Origin: Rhizomys pruinosus
Taxonomy: Eukaryota > Chordata > Mammalia > Rodentia > Spalacidae
Direction of reading: 5' to 3'
DNA length: 64,000 nt
NCBI GenBank assembly: GCA_009823505.1
Contig: VZQC01001008.1
Span: 3,227,526-3,291,525 of the forward strand
Shown here: positions 53,273 to 63,859 of the stretch, one piece after another
Layout of the letters: each line of letters opens with the position of its first letter
How positions within the stretch are numbered: the first letter of the stretch is position 1
The notes under the pieces: generated by a model
What the model was told of the DNA's origin: nothing
Database searches by the model: none
Seen by the model: only the letters and a program-made list of their open reading frames with translations
Translations under genes and position numbers: made by a program

Positions 53273-55120
53273 CGTACTGTAGACAGAACTACCCTGTCCC
53301 TATCCTGTACCCTCAGGACACTCATCATACCGTGCCTTGGAGGAGAGGAGAACCCCCTTTCAGTTGTTTCTCCTTTTAAATGGAAGCCAGGCTGCTTCAG
53401 AAGAAGGGCACACCCAGAGTCTCACACCTAGGGAGGGCGTCTGGTAGCTACCTTCTTGAGGTAACCAGGGCTTCCACTCAGCTTAAGCGGGCCACAGCTC
53501 CTATATGCCTGCTGGCTAATTGGTCAGTTTCAACATTTGCAAACCGATGCAAATAAAATAAAAGGCTGCATTAAGTCTTGTGCATCACATGGCAAGCTAA
53601 GCTTAAGGAATGAGGGGAGAAAGACCATCATTTCTAAATATCCAGCAGTGGGCATCACCAGATAGAAAACCAGGACCGTGGGTAGCGGGTCCTCTGGGGC
53701 AGCCACTCAGTGCTGTTGTAAGGAGAGGAAGCCCCAGTGGGAACAGGACAAGGCAGCCGCCTCCCCTCCTGTCTGCAGCCACAGCGCAGCTGGTCTGGTC
53801 TGCAGGCTCTGCTGGCACCTCCTGAGCCGGCTCAGACTCTGGGTGGGCCTTCAGAGGACGGGCTGCAGAGGGTGGCGACAAGGCTGCAGAGCTTTGTCAG
53901 CCAACTGGGCTCCAAACAGCAGCAGGTCTCCTGGTGCCACTCAGACTCTGGGCTTGATTTCTTGGCCTGTCACCAAGGGCGTTTTAGTGGGTCATGTTAA
54001 AAGGAAAATGGGCAGCAGGACTTGAGCAGAGACTTGTCACTCTGGTTTATGAGATACTGTAGGCCTTTCCTTCTGTGGTACTGGCCACTCAGTCAAGGAA
54101 GCCTTAACTTAATGCTAGGTCAGCCTGTCCTGAGCTCTGTGTAACCAACGGTGTAGCTGCCCCTGAATGTAGATGACCTCCGTGTAAAGTGGAGTACCGA
54201 GGGAGAGGGGGTGGGGTGTATCTTTAGTTAGGCCCTCAGTCTGCCATCTGGCCCTGCCCACCTGGGGCCATCCTCAGCAGGCCTGGTCCCGACAGGGCTT
54301 GGGCCTGCTTCCAGATCTGTTTTCATTTTCAATTCCCTTTATTGCTAAACCACCTCGGGGGCCACAGAGAACAAACTGTTGTCCTCAGCTGACCTCAGAT
54401 TCCTGGCCTCAATTGTTTGCAGTTTGCTAACTTTAGCTTCTGATCATTTCCACCCTTATCCTCCCCCCAAAGGGAGACACAAACCAAGAATAGCTGCTGA
54501 GAAAGGGGGGTTGCAAGGGTTGTGGCTAGAGTTCCCACAGAGAGCTATCAGGCAGTATGTGGGGGACCGCTCCTGCTGCCAAGCCTGGGAGGAGGGGCGC
54601 TTGGTAGACAGAAAGCCCTAGACAGCTCACAGGCCTTGAGCACAGGAAGACGACACCTCTTTGCATTTGTTTCTCCTTTTAAATCGAAACCAGGCTGCTG
54701 CCAGGAAAATGGTACACCCCCACAGCCCTGCCTCACCCCTGGGAATTGCTGACTACAGCACCCAAGTTACAGGGTATGGTCAGATGTGGCACTTGGCTCC
54801 AGCCAGTCCTGGGAGATGCCTCAGTCTGCAGGGCCTTAGTGTGCCCAGAGCCTTCCCAGGGCAGCCCTGGCACTGTACTGCTTCGGCATTCCAGACCCCA
54901 CTAGAAGAAGAGGGATAGTTATGTTGGGTCCAAGGCTTCAGATCCATAGGATGGGAGGCGTCCAGGGAGGGGAAGCAGGCAGTGAAGCACCTGACCTTGG
55001 GGGGAGAGAAATGTCCAGTGAGCAAGAAAGTTTAGCCTGTGGGCAGGGTCTTCAGCATGGGATTGCTAAACTCCTGTTGTAGAGAAATTCCCACAGGCAC
55101 CATGAAGAGAGAAGCGTCAG

Positions 55121-55170
55121 GCAGCCGCAGCCCCAGCCGCAGCCCCAGCCGCAGCCCCAGCCCCAGCCCC
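55121..55170. repeat. 12-bp tandem repeat (CAGCCGCAGCCC)n
   Basis: About four units decaying into CAGCCC hexamers. One frame reads as Arg-Ser-Pro repeats, but it lies in no supported gene. Confidence 0.9.
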
Positions 55171-55226
55171 ATTTACTCTCCTGTAGTCCTTTCCCAGCTG
55201 CCTCCTTCCCTCCTCCCAGTGCTTTT

Positions 55227-55476
55227 TATTTTATTTTATTTTATTTATTTCTGGTATGTGTATGAATGTACTGTCTTGCATGCAAGTCGGTGCACACCTG
55301 TCGTGCAATGGCCGCAGAGGTCAGAAGAGGGTGTCGGATTCCCCTGGAACTGGAGTTCTCCTGGAATTGGAGTTTCAGACGGTTCTCGGCCGCCATGTGG
55401 GTGCTGGGGATCAAACCTGGGTCCTCTGCAAGAGCGGTTGGCGCTCTTAACTGCTAGGCCATCTCTCCAGCCCCAT
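55227..55476 (-). mobile_element. Young B2 SINE (17-bp duplication type)
   Basis: Perfect 14-bp target duplication CTCCCAGTGCTTTT (55213-55226 and 55477-55490). The doubled GGAACTGGAG / GGAATTGGAG segment is present. Confidence 0.97.
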
Positions 55477-55546
55477 CTCCCAGTGCTTTTGAAGGGAATC
55501 CTGGACACCATATCACTTTACCCATTTATGAGTAAATAGTGCCCCC

Positions 55547-55711
55547 TTTTTTTTTTTTTTTTTTTTTGGTCTTTTCGAGACAGGGTCTCCCTGTAGCCCC
55601 AGCTGTCCTAGAACTCACCTTGTAGACCAGGCTGGCTTTGAACTCATAAAGATCCGCCTGTCTCTGCCTCCCAAGTGCTAGGATTAAAGGTGTGCGCCAC
55701 CACGCCCGGCA
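55547..55711 (-). mobile_element. Young B1 SINE
   Basis: Long poly-T, then GGTCTTTTCGAGACAGGG to CCACCACGCCCGGC. AGTGCC on both sides. Confidence 0.95.
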
Positions 55712-57967
55712 GTGCCATGTATTTTTAAAATGAAATACCAGTGTATCTAATTCTGATGCTAAGATAGTATTAATTGCTGCATGGAAACATCCAAAGCCTG
55801 GTCCTTGCCCAAGGCTGGGGTGACCTTGAAAGATAGGGAATTGGGGGGAGGCCCAGTGGTCCAGTGCATGCTTTGTTTTTATATGTGGGTCCTTGGGTTC
55901 ATGGACCTAAGCACTGGGGAAAAAAAAAACTTTAAAAAATGTAGGTATGTCATCACACATTCAGTCTGGAGCTCTAGCTAGCTGCAAGGTCAGAGGTCAG
56001 TCTCCCATCGGTTCTGGGCTGTCTAGACATTTCTGAAGCTAAGAGCAGCAGAAAACCAAGAGTGCTGTGAACTGGGCACAGGCATGGGGAGAGGCCCAGG
56101 GCCAGGGTGTTTTCCTAGGATGGTCCCTCACCTCTCCTAGAGCAGGGGAAGGGTTTTACCTGCACACACCTTGGGAAATCAGCAGCTCTCTTCCCAGGCT
56201 TTCCGAAGACAGTAGTTCTTTAAGGAAAAATGGAGCTGCTGAGAATGTTCCCATTCTATTGGGAATTATTTTAAAAATCTTATGAGAGTGGCACATTCAG
56301 TAATCCACACAGGTTAAGGCCAATTCTACACGTTAGCTTTCCCACACTGATTGACCCCTCTCCTAGGGAGCATCGCCAGCTTCCTTGGGCCACCTTGTAG
56401 GTCCTCTCTCTTGGCTTCTCATGGTGGCAGATAAAGATGTGGCTCCACCTGGTCTGCAGCACCTTTGCTACTCTTGTGGTAAAAGGATCTTTTAGTAGGT
56501 GACTGAACGCTGTCGCAGGGTACTTGTGCATCACATGCCCTTCATTTCCTTAGATAGCCTAGTTGCGCTTTTGGCATGTTTTTCTCTGTGCTGTTGGCTC
56601 TCGTGGACCTGTGAACTTATGGGTATGGTCTGTGTAGTGTGGCCAGAGGCTTGACTTGCCCCCATCTTCTACATCTTGGTGGAGCATGCTCCCTACTGCT
56701 GCTTGGAAGGGGTAGAGGAGATGTAAAGATGGGAATGGTCTCCCACTAGATTTGTGCTTAGGCTGGGAAGGTTTTCCTAAGGGGCTGTGAAAGCCATGCT
56801 GTTCCGTATTCAAGCTGACATTGTTAAGGCCGGATCCTGGGGTGGAGAGAGGACTCAGTGGTTAAGAAGACTGGCTGCTCCTTAGCTGCTCCTCTCTGGA
56901 ACTTTCTTCAGGGTATCTTTATCCCAGGGCTCAGAGCTATGGACACGCAGGGGCATCTGCTCTTTCTTGTGTTGGCCCCACTGTGTGGTGTCTGCAAAGT
57001 GTTCTCACACACTTTCCTCATAGGGCCACTTCAGTCAGGAGACAGGAACCCAGTGTCTGACATCAGAACCGTTGGGCTAACTTCTACAGTTTCTTATTTT
57101 CCCTCATCCACTTGTCATTCTTGCTGTAAGTTCTGCAGCTTTCTTCTTAACATTCCCTTCCCACCCTGCTGTGGGGTTTTCATTTCTGTCCTGTTTTTCC
57201 TCTAGTGTATCATTGCTTTACATCCCAGGCTTCTGGGACGCCTGTTTTTTGGATACATCTTCTTCCTGCCTCTGTCAAGCCCTGTCTTGTCTCGGGATGG
57301 CCTTAGCTCAGAAGATTCCAGCGGTAGCTCTACGTTTGCTTCCTTCTATGTGGCTTCTCCCTCCTCCCTGCACCCTTTTCTTGCTCACGTGCTGGTTCTC
57401 TGACCCATCATCCCATCTGTGGTATCTGGTGATACTGTTTTGAGGGTGGTGGTCTATTGGGCCATTTCTTTCAGGTCTTATCCCCAGAAAAGAGTCTTCT
57501 GCCCTGCCTGGGTGTGCTGGGGTAGTAGCTACAGCATTCAGCATCAGCTGGGGGACAGGCAGCTAGGATGGCAGCATGTAGTGAATGGCTGCTCCCTGAG
57601 CCCTGTTGAAGCTGCCACACCCTGATCCATAAGGATCTCTGTTCAGAACCATCAGCCACCTCTGCTGCAGCAGGTATGGGAAGCACATGGGACCCTGAGT
57701 TTGTACTGCCTCTAATGTTCTGGTGTCTTCCTTCTCCTCTCACCTGCCAGAGGCTCCTGAGCCCTTTCAGGGGATATATATGCATTGTGTAGGGGGTAAG
57801 GAGAGCCCTTCTCCATCTTCTTTCTTGTCTTCATTCTTCGAGCTTTTAAGTGGCTATCCTTGTCCTTTTGCCTTTAGTTTTGTTCATTTCTTTTATGTCA
57901 GTGGAATTCAGTGTCTGCAGCTGATCCTCCACTTTTATCCAGAGTTCCTTTCCTCTTTTTTTTTGGG
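55712..57967. other. SINE-poor intron stretch
   Basis: Only a short B2-head-like piece (GGTGGAGAGAGGACTCAGTG) near 56840-56883. No exon recognised. Confidence 0.45.
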
Positions 57968-58119
57968 GGGGAGGGGTCTTTTTTGAGACAGGGTCTCCCC
58001 GCAGCCTCAGTTACCCTGAAACTCACTCTGTAGAGCAGGATGGTCTTGAACTCACAGAGATCTGCCTGCCTCTGCCTCCCAAGTGCTAGGATTAAAGGTG
58101 TGTGCCACCATGCCCAGCT
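57952..58119 (-). mobile_element. B1 SINE at the left end of the 4459-bp duplication
   Basis: Minus-strand B1 with target duplication AGAGTTCCTTT on both sides (57941-57951 and 58120-58130), so this copy is an undisturbed insertion. The duplicated unit begins inside it at about 58051. Confidence 0.95.
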
Positions 58120-58206
58120 AGAGTTCCTTTTTGGCATTATACCTAGCCTAGGAGGTCTAGAGAAAGTTGAGAACCAGACAGGAGATAAAGAATGGGGGGG
58201 GGTATT

Positions 58207-58345
58207 TAGGTGGGCATGCCATGGCACATGCATGTTGAGGTCATGCAGTAGTTTTCCCTTTCCACCTTGTGAATTTGGGGGATTGAACTCAGTTGTCAGG
58301 CTTGGCAGCAAACACCCTTACCTGGCCGAGCCATCTCACCAACTG
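58207..58345 (-). mobile_element. tRNA-type SINE fragment (B4/ID-like)
   Basis: GGGGGATTGAACTCAGTTGTC, CAGGCTTGGCAGCAAACACC and GAGCCATCTCACCAACTGGG are a reversed tRNA-like head. Repeated at 62666-62804. Confidence 0.7.
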
Positions 58346-58797
58346 GGATGTTCCCTTGTCAGCAGCCAGCATTCTCCTTTTGTCATTGTTTAGCAGTATT
58401 AGCCAGGGCTACATCTAAGCCATGTTCAGAAGCATCTGAAGGCAGTTCACAACAGGCTGGTGACAAGGAAGGGAGACAGTCCAGGCCTAAGGCCCCAGAC
58501 TTCTTTTCTCTGGTTCTAAATTCTATATGGACAGTCTGGGGCTGGTGTAGCAACTGCAGGAGGCTACCAGAAGCCCTGGGTTGTTTTCTCTCTCTTTAGC
58601 CAATTTTAACATGCAGATTTGGCTAGTGTTACCCCATGGGTGTTATGGTAACCACCTGTTTCCACAGCATTGGTAGCATTGGATGGAATACAACCCAGAT
58701 GTGAAGAATGAAGTAAATATGGTCCTCTTTTCTGAAGGAAATGTACCCAATGGCTTCTGAAGAGTTGGCTGGCCAGAAGCCAGCCATAAAACCAATC

Positions 58798-58965
58798 CTG
58801 CCAGGCGTGGAGGTGCATGCCTTTAATCCTAGCACTTGGGAGGCAGAGGCAGGTGATCTTTGTGAATTCAAGGCCAGCCTGGTCTACAGAGTGAGTTCCA
58901 GGACAGCTGGAGCTACAAGGAGACCCTGCCTCTAAAAACAAAAACAAACAAACAAACAAACAAAA
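58798..58965 (+). mobile_element. B1 SINE with (CAAA)n tail
   Basis: Plus-strand B1 (GCCAGGCGTGGAGGTGCATG to CCTGCCTCTAAAAACA), with a CAAA array. Repeated at 63257-63424. Confidence 0.94.
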
Positions 58966-59400
58966 ATAATCCTAGCTGTGAGGGAGTCAGGAAGAAAGTG
59001 TCTTAACTTCCCTGAGCATTGGTGCTCCAAGCTTAATTGACTTTCTTTGAAGAATGGTTGCTGAGCCCGTAGGTAGTCTATTGCTGCTACATTGTTAGGT
59101 AGCTCTGTGCATCTTCCAGGTGGAAACATCACTGATCAGGGGAGGGTCCAGTTGGCAGGAGTGATCACTGCATTGTTCCTAACCTGAAAAATTGCTTTTG
59201 CCATCTTTACCTTCCATCTGGTTTAGCCATTTACACGATCTAAGCAGTATTGGCTTGTCATTTGGAAGTAAAGCCATTATAGTAGTGATCACAAAGGCAA
59301 GAGCATTACTTATATGTAGTTCATCAACTGAACTATCATTATCATGTTTCCTTCCATAGGTTCTTCTGGCATCTAAAATGTTAACTTGTTTTTTTATGAC
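58966..59400. other. Intron 1 inside the duplicated unit, nothing recognised
   Basis: No exon or named repeat. Present a second time at 63425-63859. Confidence 0.4.
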
Positions 59401-59830
59401 TTTGATAGCTTTCCGAAAATTTACTTTTTGACGATTTTATACATGCATACAATATATCTTGATTAATTATCCACCCCCAGTTGCCCCTCCCGTTCCTCCA
59501 CACCCCCTTGAATATGTCTCCTACCTTTATGTCCTCATCTCTCATGACCAAGTTTAGTTAGCATTGCCCTCACGCACACACGGGTGTGGGACCGTCCACC
59601 CGCTGCAGTGTGGACCAGTGGCCATACTCCCAAATCATCTGTCAGCAGCTCCTCTAAGTCAGGATAGGACTTCTTGAGCCCCTCCCCACCCATGACCTTC
59701 TACTGGCATAATCTTGTATAGATAACCATAGCTACTGTATGTTTATGAGTGTGACAGCCCTGTCATGTTTAGAAGACATCATTTCATAGCACACCTTGGC
59801 AATTTTGAGGAATGCTGGCTACAGTATTTA
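59401..59830 (-). mobile_element. Rodent L1 (Lx-like) 3' UTR fragment
   Basis: TTTTTGACGATTTTATACATG, CACCCCCAGTTGCCCCTCCC, GGGTGTGGGACCGTCCACCC and CTTGAGCCCCTCCCCACCC match the order I know for old rodent L1 3' UTRs in minus orientation. Its first 141 bases recur at 63860-64000. Confidence 0.6.
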
Positions 59831-59837
59831 ATAATTT

Positions 59838-59956
59838 TTGGTTTTCTTGAGACAGGGTCTCTCTGTAGCCATCATCATCTGTCTTCAAACTCCTTTTGTA
59901 GACCAGGCTTAGCTCTGTTTCACAGAGATCCGCCTGCCTTTGCTTTCCGAATGCTG
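59838..59956 (-). mobile_element. Old B1 SINE
   Basis: TTTCTTGAGACAGGGTCTCTC to GCTTTCCGAATGCTGGGATT, strongly diverged. Confidence 0.8.
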
Positions 59957-60243
59957 GGATTTTAAGTGTCAGCCTGACTGGATTTAGAATTACCTAGGTT
60001 AGGTTTAACTCAGGAGGGAAGACCCACCTTGAGGGTGGACCCCATGATCTGAGGTCCAAAGGGGGAAAAGGAGAAAGCAGACAAGCACCAGAATTCGTCT
60101 CCTCCTGCTCCCTAACTTGAAATGGAGGACGTCTAGCAGCCCGGTGTTCCTGCCATGATGGACTGACTGTCACCTTTCAAACCACGAGTCACAATAAACC
60201 CTTTCTCCCTTAAGTTGCTTTTGTTACGTATTTGGTAGATTGC
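59957..60243 (+). mobile_element. Rodent dispersed repeat (CAGCTTGACAC... family), diverged
   Basis: The tail GCCATGATGGACTGACTG, CACAATAAACCCTTTCTCCC, TTAAGTTGCTTTTGTTACG matches the element at 5555-5935. Confidence 0.6.
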
Positions 60244-60429
60244 TCTTCACTTCGTAATGGTCTGATGTTTCTCTCATGGTTGAACTGAGTTTGTGGCTTC
60301 AGGGCAGAAAGTACCACAGAGAAGAGCCTTTCTCTCCACCTCATGTTCATGGGGATACAGTCCATGTGAACTTAGTGCTGTTTATGTTGTGGCTTTGGCC
60401 AAGGACTCTTTCAGGCCGTTCCGATGTCT

Positions 60430-60584
60430 TTTTTTTTTTTGTCTTTTCGAGACAGGGTCTCCCCGTAGCCCCAGCTGTCCTGGAACTCACTCTGTCGACC
60501 AGGCTGGCCTTGAACTCACAAAGATCTGCCTGCCTCTGCCTCCCAAGTGCTAGGATTAAAGGCGTGCGCCACCACGCCCAGCCA
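60430..60584 (-). mobile_element. Young B1 SINE
   Basis: Full-length minus-strand B1 (GTCTTTTCGAGACAGGGTCT to GCCACCACGCCCAGCC), with ATGTC on both sides. Confidence 0.95.
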
Positions 60585-61050
60585 TGTCCTTTTGACATGC
60601 TCTTTTATTTTGACTTTTTGTCTGCTTCCTGCCTTTTTGGCATCGCACCATGCTTGAACTCATATTGTACTTTTCCTGCCCCAACCTGCAAATCAAATCC
60701 AAAAAGTTCTGTTTCCTCTCATTGCAGCCAGGATCTTGGTGTGCTCCTTGTGACTAGGTGTGGCTGCTTCTGGAGGCCTTAGTGGAGAGTTCTGATGGCT
60801 ATGCATTAACATTTATGTACAGACTTCACCATGAATCTAACTTTTCATTTCACTTGAAAGCCTGGAAGTGGGATTTGGGAGCTGTATATAAGGCAGTGTA
60901 AAGTCCATATGAAACTGATGAACTACCTTCCAAACGACTGCTTTGTGCACATTTCTTGAAAGGGGAGTTCACATTCAGCATTTAGTGTTGGCTGCTTTTG
61001 GTCTGTCCATCACCATGCAAGTGTCTAGTGGTGCTCTCGCTTTCATTTGC
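60585..61050. other. Intron 1, nothing recognised
   Basis: No repeat or exon signal that I can support. Confidence 0.4.
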
Positions 61051-61052
61051 AT

Positions 61053-61209
61053 TTTTTTTTTTTTTTTGTCTTTTCAAGACAGGGTCTCCCTGTAGTCCCA
61101 GCTGTCCTGGAACTCACTCTATAGACCAGGCTGGCCTTGAACTCACAAAGATCCGCCTGCCTCTGCCTCCCAAGTTCTAGGATTAAAGGCGTGCGCCACC
61201 GTGCCTGGC
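61053..61209 (-). mobile_element. Young B1 SINE
   Basis: Full-length minus-strand B1 with target duplication TCATTTGCATTT (about 61042 and 61210). Confidence 0.96.
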
Positions 61210-61221
61210 TCATTTGCATTT

Positions 61222-62217
61222 CTAAAGGTTGGATGATGCTGAGCACTTCTTCCACTGCTATTTGTCATCTGATTGTCCTCTTCCTTGGCACATTCCTTAG
61301 AAATGGAAATTTTCAAATGTGTTTTGTAACCCTTAGCAAATGGAGAGAAAATACCTTCATGAAATTCCTGGCATGTGGTCCTTTTGACCTTTCCAGGGAA
61401 GTGAACCAAAGCATGCAAATTAATGCTACTCTATCAGATGTTGGGGTGCTGGTTCTCTGTAGAAGCAGCCCTAATTGTGAGCTGAAGATTGGATGCTTTG
61501 TGTGTGTGTACTCTGTATAGAGGGTTGTTGCATTCTTTGTAACGGACTGAATCATTTCGGTTGAAAATAGAAATATTCCAGAAAGGACAGGCACATACAG
61601 CTCATCTTCCCAAGAGAACTCCCATGTTTCCTTCCTGTGATTATGGCTTTACAGCACGTGCTTCATGCTCGTATCCAAACCCCTCCCCAGATGAATGGAG
61701 CCTGGTTCCAGTGCCCTTGTAGATACCAGCACTGAGCCCCAACCCCCTCACTCCCTGCCACATTGTGCCTACTGCCTCTGCTCTTTTTTCAAGCCTCTTA
61801 TTCTTCTTGGTTCAGACAGAAGTCTGCAGTTTCCCTGGTGTACACATCTCTCTAGCTGCTACAGAGAGACCAAGTTTCCTTCCTTGACATTGGAGTGCGT
61901 TATGGTGACTAATTGGACTTGGCCTCAAGGCTGCCAGGGAACAATCATGAAGGAGACAAGCAGTAGTTTCTATGGCAGTAGCTGGGAGGAGCCTCTAACA
62001 CAGTCACAGCTGTGGATCTGCCTCTGTTTACATTCTTTGTTGAGTATTTGTCACCTGTCGCCTTTTAGCCTTTTAAGTCTGACCTGTTTTGAATTGCCTG
62101 TCAAAGCCCTTTATCAAGGAGTGCCCTTCAGTAGAACAATATGCTGGGTTACCCAAGGTCCCTAAAGCTTGAAACCTTGTTGCTATTGGGTTACAAGTTA
62201 TGACTAGCATCTTTTTA
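61222..62217. other. Intron 1, nothing recognised
   Basis: About 1 kb, SINE-free, no exon signal. Confidence 0.45.
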
Positions 62218-62342
62218 AAATTATTGTATGTATATGATGTGGGTGTGTGAGTCCTTCTCTCCATCCTGGGTTCCTGGGATCCAGTTCAGTTTATCAGGCT
62301 TGCACAGCTAGTGTTTTTACCCACTGCACTGTCTTGCTGGGC
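62218..62342 (-). mobile_element. tRNA-type SINE fragment (B4/ID-like)
   Basis: CCTGGGTTCCTGGGATCCAG, TTTATCAGGCTTGCACAGC and TTTTTACCCACTGCACTGTC are a decayed reversed tRNA-like head. Confidence 0.6.
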
Positions 62343-62424
62343 CTATGACTAGAATTTTCTAGTTGATTATGGATTGTTTTACTTTTTCATTCTTTTTGTT
62401 GTTGTCGTTATTGTTATTTTGTTT

Positions 62425-62578
62425 TTATTTTGTTTTTGTCTTTTTGAGACAGGGTCTCCCTTTAGTCTCAGCTGGCCTGGAACTTGCTTTGTAGGCCAGG
62501 TTGGCCTTGCTCACAGAGATCTGCCTGCCTCTGCCTCCCAAGTGCTAGGATTAAAGGTGTGTGCCACCATGCCCAGCT
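62425..62578 (-). mobile_element. Chimeric B1 at the junction of the 4459-bp duplication
   Basis: Bases up to 62509 are one B1 (GGGTCTCCCTTTAGTCTCAG, GGCCAGGTTGGCCTTG). From 62510 they equal the B1 at 58051. The right flank has AGAGTTCCTTT but the left flank does not, so the two halves come from different insertions. Two bases are missing at the join (CCTTG-CTCACAG instead of CCTTGAACTCACAG). Confidence 0.93.
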
Positions 62579-62665
62579 AGAGTTCCTTTTTGGCATTATA
62601 CCTAGCCTAGGAGGTCTAGAGAAAGTTGAGAACCAGACAGGAGATAAAGAATGGGGGGGGGTATT

Positions 62666-62804
62666 TAGGTGGGCATGCCATGGCACATGCATGTTGAGGT
62701 CATGCAGTAGTTTTCCCTTTCCACCTTGTGAATTTGGGGGATTGAACTCAGTTGTCAGGCTTGGCAGCAAACACCCTTACCTGGCCGAGCCATCTCACCA
62801 ACTG
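62666..62804 (-). mobile_element. Second copy of the tRNA-type SINE fragment
   Basis: Identical to 58207-58345 as part of the tandem duplication. Confidence 0.7.
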
Positions 62805-63256
62805 GGATGTTCCCTTGTCAGCAGCCAGCATTCTCCTTTTGTCATTGTTTAGCAGTATTAGCCAGGGCTACATCTAAGCCATGTTCAGAAGCATCTGAAG
62901 GCAGTTCACAACAGGCTGGTGACAAGGAAGGGAGACAGTCCAGGCCTAAGGCCCCAGACTTCTTTTCTCTGGTTCTAAATTCTATATGGACAGTCTGGGG
63001 CTGGTGTAGCAACTGCAGGAGGCTACCAGAAGCCCTGGGTTGTTTTCTCTCTCTTTAGCCAATTTTAACATGCAGATTTGGCTAGTGTTACCCCATGGGT
63101 GTTATGGTAACCACCTGTTTCCACAGCATTGGTAGCATTGGATGGAATACAACCCAGATGTGAAGAATGAAGTAAATATGGTCCTCTTTTCTGAAGGAAA
63201 TGTACCCAATGGCTTCTGAAGAGTTGGCTGGCCAGAAGCCAGCCATAAAACCAATC

Positions 63257-63424
63257 CTGCCAGGCGTGGAGGTGCATGCCTTTAATCCTAGCACTTGGGA
63301 GGCAGAGGCAGGTGATCTTTGTGAATTCAAGGCCAGCCTGGTCTACAGAGTGAGTTCCAGGACAGCTGGAGCTACAAGGAGACCCTGCCTCTAAAAACAA
63401 AAACAAACAAACAAACAAACAAAA
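63257..63424 (+). mobile_element. Second copy of the B1 with (CAAA)n tail
   Basis: Identical to 58798-58965 as part of the tandem duplication. Confidence 0.94.
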
Positions 63425-63859
63425 ATAATCCTAGCTGTGAGGGAGTCAGGAAGAAAGTGTCTTAACTTCCCTGAGCATTGGTGCTCCAAGCTTAATTGAC
63501 TTTCTTTGAAGAATGGTTGCTGAGCCCGTAGGTAGTCTATTGCTGCTACATTGTTAGGTAGCTCTGTGCATCTTCCAGGTGGAAACATCACTGATCAGGG
63601 GAGGGTCCAGTTGGCAGGAGTGATCACTGCATTGTTCCTAACCTGAAAAATTGCTTTTGCCATCTTTACCTTCCATCTGGTTTAGCCATTTACACGATCT
63701 AAGCAGTATTGGCTTGTCATTTGGAAGTAAAGCCATTATAGTAGTGATCACAAAGGCAAGAGCATTACTTATATGTAGTTCATCAACTGAACTATCATTA
63801 TCATGTTTCCTTCCATAGGTTCTTCTGGCATCTAAAATGTTAACTTGTTTTTTTATGAC

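Larger units (their letters stand above)
51258..55212. other. Longest SINE-free stretch of the window
   Basis: Nearly 4 kb of intron without a recognisable SINE or LINE. Only short tandem repeats at 52571, 53215 and 55121 were seen. No exon recognised. Confidence 0.55.
58051..62509. repeat. 4459-bp tandem duplication, first copy
   Basis: 58051-59541 recurs at 62510-64000 with constant offset 4459. No difference was seen in the lines compared, including a G9 run and an AAAC array. The rest of the second copy would lie beyond the window. Confidence 0.95.

Noticed and set aside
55039..55539. 166-codon frame with Arg-Ser-Pro repeats
   Set aside because: The RS-like part comes from a 12-bp tandem repeat and the rest is translated B2 SINE.
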